Program-made: the position numbers and the translations under genes
NCBI GenBank assembly: GCA_910579525.1
Contig: CAJTUK010000001.1
Location: 62,001 to 126,000, forward strand
Length of the DNA: 64,000 nucleotides
Direction of reading: 5' to 3'
Source of the DNA: an uncultured Christensenella sp.
GTDB lineage: Bacteria; Bacillota; Clostridia; Christensenellales; Borkfalkiaceae
The notes under the pieces: model-generated
Told to the model about the DNA's origin: nothing
Database searches by the model: none
The model's input: the letters and a program-made list of their open reading frames with translations, nothing else
Shown: in pieces, positions 21,476 through 31,920 of the stretch
How the letters are laid out: every line of letters begins with the position of its first letter
Position numbering within the stretch: the first letter of the stretch is position 1

Positions 21476-24400
21476 TTATTTGAAATAGCCAACCCCGCTT
21501 TCGAATATCTTCATATCGAAATTGCCGTCGAAATTTTTATAAAGATTAGCGCCCTTACGCTCGCTATGTCCCATTTTACCGAATACTCTTCCGTCGGGAG
21601 AAGTAATTCCTTCAATGGCCCAAATACTACCGTTGGGATTAAACGGGCTTACCATAGTAGCTTTTCCGTACAAATCGCAATATTGAGTAGCTATTTGTCC
21701 GTTCAAACGCATTTTTTCAAGTTCTTCAAGCGGAGCGACAATTTTTCCTTCGCCGTGAGATACCGGCACCGAATATACGTCGCCGACTTTACAGCCTGAA
21801 AGCCAAGGGCTCATATTAGACGCAACACGCACGTTTACCATAGTGGATACGTGACGCGAAATGTTGTTGAATGTCAATGTGGGCGATCCCTCCGTTAAAG
21901 GACAAACTTTTCCGTAAGGCACCAATCCCAATTTTATAAGAGCCTGAAAGCCGTTACATATACCCAAAGCAAGCCCGTCGCGGTTGTTCAACAGTTCCAT
22001 AATCCTTTCGGAAACGGCAGGATTTTTAAACGTTGTCGCGATAAACTTACCTGAACCGTCGGGCTCGTCGCCGCCTGAAAATCCGCCGGGGAACGCTATT
22101 ATATTTGCCGCGTCTATCTCTTTTATTATAGCTTTGACGCTTTCTTCAATGTCTGCGGGAGTACGGTTTTTAATTACAAGAACACGCGCTTCTGCTCCTG
22201 CCGCCTCAAACGCACGAGCCGTATCCAACTCACAGTTAGTACCTGGGAACGCAGGAATAAACACTCGAGGTTTTGCAGTTTTTATAGAGACGTTTTTATA
22301 TGTTTTCTTGTTTTTGAAATCACATACGGGAATTAAGCCTTCCGCAGGCGCTGTAGTAGGGAACACACTTTCCAGCCTTCCCGTATACGCATTTAAAGCG
22401 TCTTCGCCTGCAACCGAATTACCGCCGAGGGTGAAGTCTTTTGCAGTAGTCACTCCAAGGTATTCGTAATTTAAACCTTTAAGCGTTTTCTCGTCTTTAA
22501 CGGAAACTATTATATCACCGTAGCCTTCTTTAAAAGCCGTTTCGTAACCGCACTCGAACTTAAATCCCAAACCGTTGCCAAAGCACGATTTTGCAACCGC
22601 AGCCACGGCGCCGCCTTTCTCGCAGACGGTAGCAAATTTGATTTGCCCCCCGCATATACCGCGATTAACGGCACAATATATCTTTTTAAGTTCGTTAAAG
22701 TCGGGAATACTGTATTCGTCTTTAGGTACGGGAATGACATAGAGCTTCTCGCCTTTATTTTTCAAAACGTTGGTAATAAGCCCGCTTGCCTTTGCAGGCG
22801 CAAGCGCAAACGATATGAGCGTCGGAGGCACGTCTATATCTTCGAAAGTTCCGCTCATAGAGTCCTTTCCGCCGATAGCTCCGAGTCCGAGATTAATCTG
22901 CGCATACAACGCGCCTAAAAGCGCCGAAAGAGGAACGCCCCAACGCTTTTTATCGTCGCGCAAACGCATGAAAAATTCTTGCAACGTGAGCCTGATATCC
23001 TCATATTTGGCGCCGCTCGCCACCACTTTAGAAACCGACGCTACTATAGAATAAACGGCGCCTGTAAAAGGTGACGACGACATAAGTTCGGGGTTATAAC
23101 CGTATGCCGAAACAGTACAATCGTCTGTTTCTCCTCCTGTAATTTTTGCCGCCATTGATATTACGGGGGTAAGCTGATACTTTCCTCCGAAAGGCATATA
23201 GATCGATTTGGCGCCTATAGTGCTGTCAAACGTTTCGGCTAATCCTTTTTTTGAGCAAACATTTAACTGCGACAAGACTTCGATAAATTTTTCATTAAAA
23301 TTACCGACTTGCGGAGCATTGAAAAACTCCGTCACTTTTTCGTTTATCTCCGCGTCCGTTTCCTGCTTGACGCCGTTAGTATCAAGGAAATCGCGCGATA
23401 TGTCCACTATGGCTTTACCACGATGGAGCATCTTCATTCTTCTGTCGCCTGTTACCGTAGCAACGGGCGTAGCCGTAAGGTTTTCTTCAGCGGCAAGCGC
23501 GATAAATTTATTTACATTTTGCTTTGCCACGACTACCGCCATTCGCTCCTGCGATTCGGAAATAGCAAGTTCCGTACCAGATAAGCCCTCGTACTTTTTT
23601 GGTACTTTATCAAGTTCGATAATAAGCCCGTCGGCAAGCTCGCCTATAGCGACCGAAACGCCGCCCGCGCCGAAGTCGTTGCATTTTTTAATTAAAGTAG
23701 TCGCTTCTTTCTTTAAGAAAAGCCTTTGCAACTTTCTTTCCGTAAGAGCGTTACCCTTCTGAACCTCCGCTCCGCAAGTTTGCACGGACTTTTTGTCGTG
23801 AGCTTTGGAAGACCCCGTTGCACCACCGCAACCGTCGCGCCCCGTTTCGCCGCCTAAAAGGATAATAACGTCTTCCTCGGCAGGTTTTTCACGGTAAATC
23901 ATATCGCTGGGCGCACCGCCAACAACAAATCCGGTTTCAAGCCTTTTTGCCTTATAACCGGGGTGATAAACTTCGTCTACCTGTCCCGTAGCAAGACCTA
24001 TTTGATTACCGTAGGAAGAGAACCCAGCGGCAGCGGTTTTAGTAATTACCCTTTGGGGAAGTTTACCGTTGATTGTGTTTTCGATAGGTTCTGTAGGGTC
24101 CGCACTGCCCGTTACTCTCATGGACTGCAATACGTAAGTTCTCCCCGAAAGAGGATCGCGTATAGCACCGCCGAGACAAGTTGCGGCGCCGCCGAACGGC
24201 TCAATTTCAGTAGGATGGTTGTGCGTTTCGTTTTTAAACATTACCGTGTATTTGCAAGGCTTTCCGTCAAGCTCCGCGTCGATTTTAACGGAACATGCGT
24301 TAATTTCGTCGGACTCGTCCAGATTATTGAGTTTGCCTTCTTTTTTCAGTTTTTTTACGGCAATAGTAGCAATATCCATCAAACAGGGATATTTATCTTT

Positions 24401-25177
24401 CCGCCCCACATAAAGTTCGGCGAATAAATTTTTATAAAGCTCAAGCGCTTTTTTGACGTGAGCATTGTTGCCGTTGATCTCTATATTTTTGATTTCAGTA
24501 GCAAAAGTCGTATGACGGCAATGATCGGACCAATATGTATCGATAACTTTTATTTCTGTTTCGGTAGGATTACGCTTTTCTTTTTTAAAATAATCCCTCA
24601 CGAAAACAAGATCCGCAACCGACATAGCAAGCCCGAGCTTTGAATGATACAATGCGATTTGCCCGTCTGAAAAATCAATAAAGCCCTCTACTTCCTTCAC
24701 ATCTTCGGCGACCGTTGCCGTATGCGCAAGAGATTCAGGCTTTTCAAGTCCGACCTCCTCGCTTTCAACAGGGTTGATAAGGTGTTTTTTAATTTTTTCA
24801 AGTTGCTCTTTGTCAACACCGGCAACAGCATAGAGATTCGCACACTTTACGATAGGGCGCTCTTTTTGAGTAAGAAGCTGTACACACTGCGCGGCGCTGT
24901 CCGCTCGCTGGTCGTATTGCCCCGTCAAATAAGAAATTGCGAAAACGCTGTATTCTTTGGAAAACTCTACCGTTTCGAAATATACGTTATCTACGGGAGG
25001 CTCGGAAAATACGCAAGGAACCGCAGATTTAAATTCTTCCGCCGAAAGCCCTTCAACGTCGTAACGAATAAGTTTACGCACGTCTTTCACCTCTATTTTA
25101 AGCAAATTACGCACGTCTTCCTTTATTTTTTTTGCCTGTAAATTGTCTTTCTTTTCTACGAAAATTCTGTAAATCAT
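21476..25177 (-). CDS. purL: Phosphoribosylformylglycinamidine synthase, single-chain PurL
   Basis: A 1233-residue enzyme that converts FGAR to FGAM with glutamine. It is the long form with an N-terminal PurS-like domain, a linker with DTYWSDHCRHTTF, two AIRS-like halves (KNETHNHPTEIEPFGGAATC; GGKDSMSGTF) and a C-terminal class I glutaminase (FIPAFPGTNCELDTARAFE; ALGICNGFQAL with the catalytic Cys; VSHGEGK with His). No separate purS or purQ is needed. It is the last purine gene and is followed by nrdR. Confidence 0.97.
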   Translation of the reverse strand: MIYRIFVEKKDNLQAKKIKEDVRNLLKIEVKDVRKLIRYDVEGLSAEEFKSAVPCVFSEPPVDNVYFETVEFSKEYSVFAISYLTGQYDQRADSAAQCVQLLTQKERPIVKCANLYAVAGVDKEQLEKIKKHLINPVESEEVGLEKPESLAHTATVAEDVKEVEGFIDFSDGQIALYHSKLGLAMSVADLVFVRDYFKKEKRNPTETEIKVIDTYWSDHCRHTTFATEIKNIEINGNNAHVKKALELYKNLFAELYVGRKDKYPCLMDIATIAVKKLKKEGKLNNLDESDEINACSVKIDAELDGKPCKYTVMFKNETHNHPTEIEPFGGAATCLGGAIRDPLSGRTYVLQSMRVTGSADPTEPIENTINGKLPQRVITKTAAAGFSSYGNQIGLATGQVDEVYHPGYKAKRLETGFVVGGAPSDMIYREKPAEEDVIILLGGETGRDGCGGATGSSKAHDKKSVQTCGAEVQKGNALTERKLQRLFLKKEATTLIKKCNDFGAGGVSVAIGELADGLIIELDKVPKKYEGLSGTELAISESQERMAVVVAKQNVNKFIALAAEENLTATPVATVTGDRRMKMLHRGKAIVDISRDFLDTNGVKQETDAEINEKVTEFFNAPQVGNFNEKFIEVLSQLNVCSKKGLAETFDSTIGAKSIYMPFGGKYQLTPVISMAAKITGGETDDCTVSAYGYNPELMSSSPFTGAVYSIVASVSKVVASGAKYEDIRLTLQEFFMRLRDDKKRWGVPLSALLGALYAQINLGLGAIGGKDSMSGTFEDIDVPPTLISFALAPAKASGLITNVLKNKGEKLYVIPVPKDEYSIPDFNELKKIYCAVNRGICGGQIKFATVCEKGGAVAAVAKSCFGNGLGFKFECGYETAFKEGYGDIIVSVKDEKTLKGLNYEYLGVTTAKDFTLGGNSVAGEDALNAYTGRLESVFPTTAPAEGLIPVCDFKNKKTYKNVSIKTAKPRVFIPAFPGTNCELDTARAFEAAGAEARVLVIKNRTPADIEESVKAIIKEIDAANIIAFPGGFSGGDEPDGSGKFIATTFKNPAVSERIMELLNNRDGLALGICNGFQALIKLGLVPYGKVCPLTEGSPTLTFNNISRHVSTMVNVRVASNMSPWLSGCKVGDVYSVPVSHGEGKIVAPLEELEKMRLNGQIATQYCDLYGKATMVSPFNPNGSIWAIEGITSPDGRVFGKMGHSERKGANLYKNFDGNFDMKIFESGVGYFK

Positions 25178-25215
25178 ATTTTATAGTCCGTTTAAAAATT
25201 AAGTAAGATACTTTT

Positions 25216-26496
25216 TTATCCTTCGCGGTATTTTACGCCAATATCCTTACGCCAGAACATTCCTTCCCATTTGATATTGCCAACCGCACGATATGCCTTT
25301 TTACGGGCCTCTTCTATCGTTTTACCTTTTGCGACAACGCCCAAGACTCTTCCGCCGTTTGTAACGAGTTTCCCATCTTTTATCGACGTACCGGCGTGAA
25401 TGATTTGGCAATCGCCCGTGTCGCCTATTGATATTTCTTTACCTTTAGCGTAAGAAAGCGGATAACCGCCGCTTGCAAGCACAACGCAAACGCACGCGCC
25501 GGTTTCCCATTCGATTTTTACGTCGGAAAGGCGCCCGTCGGTAACAGCCTCGAATATATCCATTAAGTCGGTTTTCAACATAGGCAACACGACCTGTGTT
25601 TCGGGGTCGCCGAAACGTGAATTATATTCAACGACTCTCATTCCTTTATCCGTGCGCATAAGTCCGAAATACAGGCAACCTTTAAAAGTCCTTCCTTCGG
25701 CATTCATTGCGTTCATCGTAGGAATCATTATCTTATTCAAGACTTCTTTTTCAAGTTCTTCCGTCCAGAACGGACAAGGAGAAAACGTTCCCATACCGCC
25801 CGTATTGAGCCCTTTATCTCCGTCGTTGGCTCTTTTGTGGTCGCAAGACGTTATCATTGGCACTATGGTCTTTCCGTCGGTAAAGGCAAGAACGGAAACT
25901 TCCTCTCCGGGTGTATATTTCAACCCACGCATACATTCTTCTATTACTACTATGTTGCCTGCCCTGCCGAAAGTCTTATCGAGCATTATCTCTTTCAAGC
26001 CTTCTTCTGCTTGCTTCAAATCTTCGCAAATAAGAACGCCTTTCCCCAAAGCGAGCCCGTCAGCTTTTAAAACTATAGGTGCACCCTTCTTTCTCACATA
26101 TTCAAGAGCCTTATCGTAACTGTCGAAAATCTGCGACTCCGCGGTAGGGATATCGTATTTTTGCATAAGATTCTTCGCAAAGGCCTTACTCGACTCGATT
26201 ATGGCGGCATTTTTTCGGGGACCGAAACAGCGTTTCCCTAAACTCTCCAGTTCGTCCACGAGTCCGACAGCGAGAGGGTCGTCGGGAGCGACTACGTAAT
26301 AGTCTATTTCAGGATGAGCTAGAGCAAAATTTTTAACCGCTTCCGTATTCATATAATCCACGTCAACGTTTTCGGCAATTTGCGCAGTCCCTGCATTCCC
26401 TTTCATACAATATAGCTTTTCGACCCGCTTGCTCTTTTTCAGCGCCAGCAAAATAGCGTGTTCACGCCCGCCGTTTCCTATAACAAGAACGTTCAT
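25216..26496 (-). CDS. purD: Phosphoribosylamine-glycine ligase PurD
   Basis: A 426-residue ATP-grasp enzyme making GAR. MNVLVIGNGGREHAI is the N-terminal signature, GPRKNAA and KADGLALGKGV belong to the ATP-grasp domain, and YNSRFGDPETQVVLP is the metal and nucleotide site near 290. The C-terminal domain ends in WRKDIGVKYREG. It lies between rubrerythrin and purL. Confidence 0.98.
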   Translation of the reverse strand: MNVLVIGNGGREHAILLALKKSKRVEKLYCMKGNAGTAQIAENVDVDYMNTEAVKNFALAHPEIDYYVVAPDDPLAVGLVDELESLGKRCFGPRKNAAIIESSKAFAKNLMQKYDIPTAESQIFDSYDKALEYVRKKGAPIVLKADGLALGKGVLICEDLKQAEEGLKEIMLDKTFGRAGNIVVIEECMRGLKYTPGEEVSVLAFTDGKTIVPMITSCDHKRANDGDKGLNTGGMGTFSPCPFWTEELEKEVLNKIMIPTMNAMNAEGRTFKGCLYFGLMRTDKGMRVVEYNSRFGDPETQVVLPMLKTDLMDIFEAVTDGRLSDVKIEWETGACVCVVLASGGYPLSYAKGKEISIGDTGDCQIIHAGTSIKDGKLVTNGGRVLGVVAKGKTIEEARKKAYRAVGNIKWEGMFWRKDIGVKYREG

Positions 26497-26520
26497 AAGT
26501 AACTTCCGTATTTTTATTGA

Positions 26521-27057
26521 TTAATAATTTTCAGCACAGATTTCAAAAAAGCTTCGAGGATGCGCGCACGTCGGGCATACTTCCGGTGCCGTGGTACCGA
26601 TAGCAATATGTCCGCAATTTCTGCACTCCCAAATCTTTATTTCACTCTTTTCAAACACGGCGGCTGTTTCGACATTTTTGAGAAGAGCACGAAAACGCTC
26701 TTCGTGATGTTTTTCTACGGCCGCAACCAAACGAAACTTTACGGCGAGTTCATGAAAGCCTTCCGCTTCAGCAGTTTTAGCGAACTCTTCGTACATGTCT
26801 GTCCATTCGTAATTCTCACCTTCAGCTGCCGCTTTCAAATTTTCGGCGGTTCCGCCAATTCCGTTAAGCTCTTTAAACCACATTTTCGCGTGTTCTTTCT
26901 CGTTTTCGGCAGTTTTTAAGAAGAGAGCCGAAATCTGTTCGTACCCCTCTTTTTTTGCTACGGAAGCAAAATACGTGTATTTGTTTCTTGCCTGTGATTC
27001 TCCCGAAAAAGCTGCGTGTAAATTCTTTTCGGTTTGAGTTCCCGAATATTTGCTCAT
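26521..27057 (-). CDS. rbr: Rubrerythrin
   Basis: A 178-residue peroxide-reducing diiron protein. The start is the ATG at 27057 (MSKYSGTQTEKNL), with GAGGG upstream; the longer frame from 27129 would extend into purH. Diiron ligands are AFSGESQARNKY, ENEKEHAK and HHEERF. The C-terminal rubredoxin domain has CRNCGH and CPTCAHPRSFFE, both CxxC pairs intact. It sits inside the purine operon between purH and purD, likely read on the same message. Confidence 0.96.
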   Translation of the reverse strand: MSKYSGTQTEKNLHAAFSGESQARNKYTYFASVAKKEGYEQISALFLKTAENEKEHAKMWFKELNGIGGTAENLKAAAEGENYEWTDMYEEFAKTAEAEGFHELAVKFRLVAAVEKHHEERFRALLKNVETAAVFEKSEIKIWECRNCGHIAIGTTAPEVCPTCAHPRSFFEICAENY

Positions 27058-27088
27058 TATTTTACCCTCATTTTTATTATTTAAATTT

Positions 27089-28708
27089 TTAATGTTTGAA
27101 ATGACGATCGCCGACAAAGACCATCGCAATACCTGCGGCGTCGCACGCTTCCACCGAAGCCTTATCCTGAATAGAACCGCCCGGTTGGATTATTGCCGTT
27201 ATTCCTGCTTTTACGCACTCCTCAACACAATCGGGGAAAGGGAAGAATGCATCCGAAGCCATAACCGACCCCTTCGCTTCTTTTCCCGCATGAGCTATTG
27301 CCTGTTGGGCCGCCCATATACGGTTAGTCTGCCCCATTCCAATACCGGTAGTTCTTCCGCTTTTACCGATAACTATCGCGTTGGATTTCGTGTGCTTTAC
27401 CACTTTCCAGTTAAACAACAACGCTTCTATCTCTTCCGCGGTAGGAACGCGTTTTGTAACTACACCCAATCCGTAAACCGTTTTTTCTTTACCGCTGGGA
27501 AGAACGGTGGTTTCAACTTCGGCCTTCTTTGTAAAAAGAGCCGTGTCTTCTCCCTTTAAAAGACTCTCGTCGTATTGCTGCACAAGCAGTCCGCCGTAGA
27601 CCTTTTTCATGTCGAAAGCGGTACTATCACGTTTTGCGGAAATATCGTCTATTTTTAAAAGGCGTATATTTTTCTTTTGTTCAAGAATTTCAAGAGCATC
27701 GGACGTATAATCAGGCGCCATAACAATCTCAATAAAAATTTTATTGATTTCAGTTGCGGTTTCTTTATCCACCGTACCGTTTATTGCCAATATACCGCCG
27801 AATACCGAAACTGGATCGCTCTCATAAGCCCTCATATAAGCTTCGTGAACCGATTTGCCCGTACCTACTCCGCAAGGATTTGCATGTTTGCAGGCCACGA
27901 CCGCAGGAGTGCTTCCGAATTCCTTCAACAACTCCAGCGCCCCGTTTGCGTCGTTTATATTGTTATAAGAAAGTTCTTTTCCCCAAAGTTGCTTTGCGGA
28001 AGACAAAGAGCCTTTTCTTATAAACTGCTCGTTATAAAACACCGCTTGCTGCTGGGGGTTCTCGCCGTAACGCATATCTTGTGCCTTTTCATATGCAAAC
28101 GTTACTTCGTCCGGAAACGTAATTCCGAGTTGCGACGCAAGATAATTAGATATAAGGCTGTCATATACAGCAGTATGTGCAAAAACTTTATATTGAAGGT
28201 ATTTTTTTGTTTCAAGCGAAACGCCGCCGTTTTTAAGTTCTTCAAGAACTTTAATATAATCTTTAGGGTCGACTATAACGGCAACGTCCTGATAATTTTT
28301 AGCCGCGGCACGAATCATAGTCGGCCCGCCGATGTCTATATTTTCTACGCACTCTGCAAAATCGGCGCCCTTTGCAAGCGTAGCCTTGAAAGGATATAAA
28401 TTTACGCAAACGACGTCTATAGTGTTTATATTGAGCTTTTCCAGTTGCGCCATATGGTCTTTGTTTGACCGCATAGCCAAAAGTCCGGCGTGAACGTTAG
28501 GGTGGAGAGTTTTTACTCTGCCGTCAAGACATTCGGGAAAGCCTGTAATTTCCGAAATACCGATGACTTTAAGCCCCGCCTCTTTTAACGCTTTTGCAGT
28601 GCCGCCCGTAGAAATAATTTCAAAACCGTTTTCAACCAAGCCCTTACAAAAATCAACTATGCCGGTCTTATCGGAAACGCTTACGAGCGCCCTCTTTTTC
28701 ATTTTCAT
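27089..28708 (-). CDS. purH: Bifunctional AICAR transformylase/IMP cyclohydrolase PurH
   Basis: A 539-residue enzyme for the last two steps to IMP. The cyclohydrolase domain has ALVSVSDKTGIVDF, STGGTAKAL, DGRVKTLHPNVHAG and NLYPFKAT. The transformylase domain has LRYGENPQQQA (near 213), ACKHANPCGVG and, near the end, ASDAFFPFPDCVE and GGSIQDK with the usual RHFKH ending. GAGG precedes the first of two closely spaced ATGs. Codons near the start overlap nothing. Confidence 0.98.
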   Translation of the reverse strand: MKMKKRALVSVSDKTGIVDFCKGLVENGFEIISTGGTAKALKEAGLKVIGISEITGFPECLDGRVKTLHPNVHAGLLAMRSNKDHMAQLEKLNINTIDVVCVNLYPFKATLAKGADFAECVENIDIGGPTMIRAAAKNYQDVAVIVDPKDYIKVLEELKNGGVSLETKKYLQYKVFAHTAVYDSLISNYLASQLGITFPDEVTFAYEKAQDMRYGENPQQQAVFYNEQFIRKGSLSSAKQLWGKELSYNNINDANGALELLKEFGSTPAVVACKHANPCGVGTGKSVHEAYMRAYESDPVSVFGGILAINGTVDKETATEINKIFIEIVMAPDYTSDALEILEQKKNIRLLKIDDISAKRDSTAFDMKKVYGGLLVQQYDESLLKGEDTALFTKKAEVETTVLPSGKEKTVYGLGVVTKRVPTAEEIEALLFNWKVVKHTKSNAIVIGKSGRTTGIGMGQTNRIWAAQQAIAHAGKEAKGSVMASDAFFPFPDCVEECVKAGITAIIQPGGSIQDKASVEACDAAGIAMVFVGDRHFKH

Positions 28709-28757
28709 ATATAAACCTCTATATTTTTATTCTTTCTCTATTATCGTTTTTAAATTC

Positions 28758-28796
28758 TGCGTAAAATTGACACGGGAGCAATTTTTCCCTTACGCA
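28758..28796 (-). other. Stem-loop between purN and purH
   Basis: In the 124-bp gap, TGCGT+AAAATTG (28758-28769) pairs with CAATTTT and ACGCA (28779-28796) around a GC-rich loop and a bulge. It has no strong T-run. It could stabilise one half of the polycistronic message or cause partial attenuation. Confidence 0.4.
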
Positions 28797-28832
28797 TAAA
28801 ACTCCAGCCTTCTTTTGATTATGAACGCGCAA

Positions 28833-29450
28833 TCAATCTTTTATAAAAACATGTCTGCCGTCAATCGATATCTTGCCTTCGCATAGCTTTTTAACGCAAA
28901 ACGGCAACAGTTTGTGTTCCTCTTCCAAAATGCGTAGCTGTAAACTTTCGGGAGTATCGCTCTCTTCCACTTTAACGGCGGTTTGGGCGATTATTTCGCC
29001 GCCGTCCGCCACTTCGTTCACGAAATGTACGGTGCAACCTGAAATTTTAGCCCCATAATCGATTACCGCTTTATGTACTTTAAGCCCGTAATATCCCTCT
29101 CCGCAAAACGAAGGAATAAGCGAAGGGTGAATGTTGATTATTTTGTTTTTATATTGCTTTATAAAACTTTCCGGTATTATTTTCAGCCAGCCGGCAAGAA
29201 CGATATAATCTACACGGTGCAAATTAAGAAAATATGAAAGTTCGATATATAGATTTTCTAAATCAGGATAATCCTTTTTTGCAAATACACCCGTAGGTAT
29301 ACCGCATTTAACCGCTCTTTCTATGACACCGATCCCTTCTTTGGACGCGACCAGACAAGCTATCTCGCAAAACTTATCTTTTTGATTTGCGTCTATTACG
29401 GACTGGAAATCCGAACCGCCGCCCGAAGCGAAAACCGCTATGCGTTTCAT
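28833..29450 (-). CDS. purN: Phosphoribosylglycinamide formyltransferase PurN
   Basis: A 205-residue folate-dependent GAR transformylase. AVFASGGGSDFQSVIDA (phosphate loop), VLAGWLKIIPESFI, NIHPSLIPSF (catalytic Asn-His) and GCTVHFVNEVADGGEII (catalytic Asp) are all present. The ATG overlaps the purM stop in ATGA. Confidence 0.97.
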   Translation of the reverse strand: MKRIAVFASGGGSDFQSVIDANQKDKFCEIACLVASKEGIGVIERAVKCGIPTGVFAKKDYPDLENLYIELSYFLNLHRVDYIVLAGWLKIIPESFIKQYKNKIINIHPSLIPSFCGEGYYGLKVHKAVIDYGAKISGCTVHFVNEVADGGEIIAQTAVKVEESDTPESLQLRILEEEHKLLPFCVKKLCEGKISIDGRHVFIKD

Positions 29451-30466
29451 TTAAGTATAACTCCGCTTCCTTTACAGGTTTTTCCAAGTATAACGCAACT
29501 TTCCCCCGTGCTTTCAAGCTGGGATATGGTCTTTTCTACGTCGCGCTTACTTACGCATACAACCATACCTATACCCATATTAAAAGTATTGTAAATTTGC
29601 TGTTTGGTGAGCTTCGCTCGCTTTTGCATAATGGTAAATACTGCGGGGATTTCATAAGATTTTGTATCTATACGACAGCCGACGCCTTCAGGGAATATTC
29701 TGGGAATGTTTTCAATAAAACCTCCTCCCGTTATGTGCGCAATACCTTTTACATTAACGTTCTTAATGAGTTCCAAAATGCTCTTGACATAAATTTTTGT
29801 AGGAGTTAAAAGAACGTCTATGGGCTTTGCGCCAAGCTCTGCGTCGTACTTGTCAAGTTCGGCGATGTCCTCGCCCAAAAGCTTTCTGACGAGAGAATAG
29901 CCGTTTGAGTGGATACCGCTCGATTTTATACCGATTAAAATATCGCCTGATTTAATTTTACTGCCGTTGATTATTTTCTTTTTATCCACTACGCCTACGG
30001 CAAATCCGGCGACGTCGTAATCTCCGTCGGGATAAAACCCCGGCATTTCGGCAGTTTCTCCGCCGATAAGTGCTGCTCCCGACTGACGGCATCCGTCCGC
30101 TATACCGGATACCACGGTAGCAACCTTTTCGGGGGAAAGTTTACCCGTAGCAAAATAATCGAGGAAAAACAACGGTTGCGCGCCCTGACAAACTATGTCG
30201 TTGACGCACATTGCCACCGCGTCTATACCTATAGTATCATGCTTGTCCGCAAGTATTGCATATTTAAGTTTTGTTCCAACGCCGTCAGTACCGGCAACCA
30301 GAACGGGTTCTTTCATGCCCTTGGGCATTCTAAAAAAGCCGCCGAATGACCCTAAATCACCCAAAACACCTTCATTATAGGTAGATTTAACGTGCTCTTT
30401 CATAAGTTTTACGGCTTCGTAACCTCTCTCTACGTCCACCCCGCTGTCTTTATAAGAAATTGACAT
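29447..30466 (-). CDS. purM: Phosphoribosylformylglycinamidine cyclo-ligase PurM
   Basis: A 339-residue AIR synthetase. YKDSGVDVERGYEAV is the N-terminal signature, followed by GTDGVGTKL, GGETAEMPG and ITGGGFIENIPRI. The start is the ATG at 30466: the TTG at 30478 lies within the Shine-Dalgarno TTTGGAGGAAACA and so is not used. Confidence 0.98.
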   Translation of the reverse strand: MSISYKDSGVDVERGYEAVKLMKEHVKSTYNEGVLGDLGSFGGFFRMPKGMKEPVLVAGTDGVGTKLKYAILADKHDTIGIDAVAMCVNDIVCQGAQPLFFLDYFATGKLSPEKVATVVSGIADGCRQSGAALIGGETAEMPGFYPDGDYDVAGFAVGVVDKKKIINGSKIKSGDILIGIKSSGIHSNGYSLVRKLLGEDIAELDKYDAELGAKPIDVLLTPTKIYVKSILELIKNVNVKGIAHITGGGFIENIPRIFPEGVGCRIDTKSYEIPAVFTIMQKRAKLTKQQIYNTFNMGIGMVVCVSKRDVEKTISQLESTGESCVILGKTCKGSGVILK

Positions 30467-30505
30467 TGTTTCCTCCAAATAGTTTATATATTTTGCTAAA
30501 CCCGC

Positions 30506-31906
30506 TTATTCAAGTTTGAGTTTATCTGCTTGGTAATCGTCGGGAGAATAAGGATATTCTCCGTTAAAGCAGCCCAGACAAAATCCTGTTTTAGCTCCCT
30601 CGCACGTCTTTAAAAGTTGCTCAACCGTAAGATATCTTACGCTGTCCGCACCGAGGCTTTCGCAAATTTCGTCTTCGTTTTTGTATGCGCCTATCAATTG
30701 AGAATATGTCTGAATATCTATCCCCAGATGGCAAGGATGCTTTATTATCGGGGAACAAATTCTTATATGTACTTCTTTTGCCCCCGCGTCACGCAACATT
30801 TTTATGATTTTTCGCATAGTAGTCCCGCGAACAATCGAATCGTCTATAAGCACTACGCGCTTACCTCTGACGTTGCCGCGCAAGGCGTTCAGTTTTACGC
30901 TTAAACTGCTTTCGCGCTGTCTCTGGTCCGGTTGAATAAACGTGCGCCCTACATATCTGTTACGGGCAAGAGCCTCCACGAACGGAATTCCGCTCTCTTC
31001 CGAATATCCGCGCGCGGCAACGTTACCCGAATCCGGCACGCCCGAAACGACGTCCGCTTTAACGGGGCAATGTTTCGCAAGCAGTTTACCGGCTTTTTTT
31101 CTCGCTTCGTAAACGCTGTAACCGTCTAGCACGGAATCGTGTCTGGCAAAATAAACATACTCGAAAATACACATTTTCGATTCGGCAGGAACGCTCTCCA
31201 TCATAAAAGAACGTATACCTCCGTTATCGACCACAACTATTTCTCCCGGCTTAACATCGCGTAAAAAGTTTGCCCCAACGGCGTCTAACGCGCAAGTTTC
31301 GCTTGCTATAATCACGTCGTCTTCAATCGTTCCCATGCAGAGCGGACGTATACCGTAAGGATCGCGCACGGCTATAAGTTTATCGCAAGTCATAATAACG
31401 AGCGCGTAAGAACCTTTTAATTTCAAGCAAGCACGCTTAACACCCTCAAGCAGGTCGCCGTCAGATAAACTGTTAATTAAAATTGCAACGACTTCGGAAT
31501 CGATAGTAGTCTGAAAAACTGCGTTTTGAGCTATAAGTTCGTCGCGCAATTGTTTAGTGTTTGTTAGGTTACCGTTATGAGCAACAGCCATTTTACCGCA
31601 TTTTCCGGTAAAAACTACCGGTTGCGCGTTTAGCAACTGGCTTGCCCCCGTAGTGGAATACCTTACGTGCCCTATGGCTATATCGCCTTCCGGAAGTCTT
31701 TCGAGATTGTCTCCCGCAAAGACGTCCGCTACGAGCCCCATACCTTTATAATAAGTTATTTTATCGGCGTACGCCACGGCTATACCGGCAGATTCCTGCC
31801 CTCTGTGCTGCAAAGCATAGAGCCCGTAATATACAGTATGAGCAACATTTCGGTTCTCCTGCGAATAAACGCCGAAAACACCGCATTCTTCATGAATTTC
31901 GAACAT
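30506..31906 (-). CDS. purF: Amidophosphoribosyltransferase PurF (catalytic)
   Basis: A 466-residue class II glutamine amidotransferase that commits PRPP to purine synthesis. A 7-residue propeptide (MFEIHEE) precedes the nucleophile in CGVFGVYS. The PRTase motif is VVLIDDSIVRGTTM. Cys residues CIFEYVYF, RICSP and FCLGC match the [4Fe-4S] sites of the Bacillus-type, oxygen-sensitive enzyme. It follows a divergent paralogue directly. Confidence 0.97.
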   Translation of the reverse strand: MFEIHEECGVFGVYSQENRNVAHTVYYGLYALQHRGQESAGIAVAYADKITYYKGMGLVADVFAGDNLERLPEGDIAIGHVRYSTTGASQLLNAQPVVFTGKCGKMAVAHNGNLTNTKQLRDELIAQNAVFQTTIDSEVVAILINSLSDGDLLEGVKRACLKLKGSYALVIMTCDKLIAVRDPYGIRPLCMGTIEDDVIIASETCALDAVGANFLRDVKPGEIVVVDNGGIRSFMMESVPAESKMCIFEYVYFARHDSVLDGYSVYEARKKAGKLLAKHCPVKADVVSGVPDSGNVAARGYSEESGIPFVEALARNRYVGRTFIQPDQRQRESSLSVKLNALRGNVRGKRVVLIDDSIVRGTTMRKIIKMLRDAGAKEVHIRICSPIIKHPCHLGIDIQTYSQLIGAYKNEDEICESLGADSVRYLTVEQLLKTCEGAKTGFCLGCFNGEYPYSPDDYQADKLKLE

Positions 31907-31920
31907 AAAATCCCCGACGG

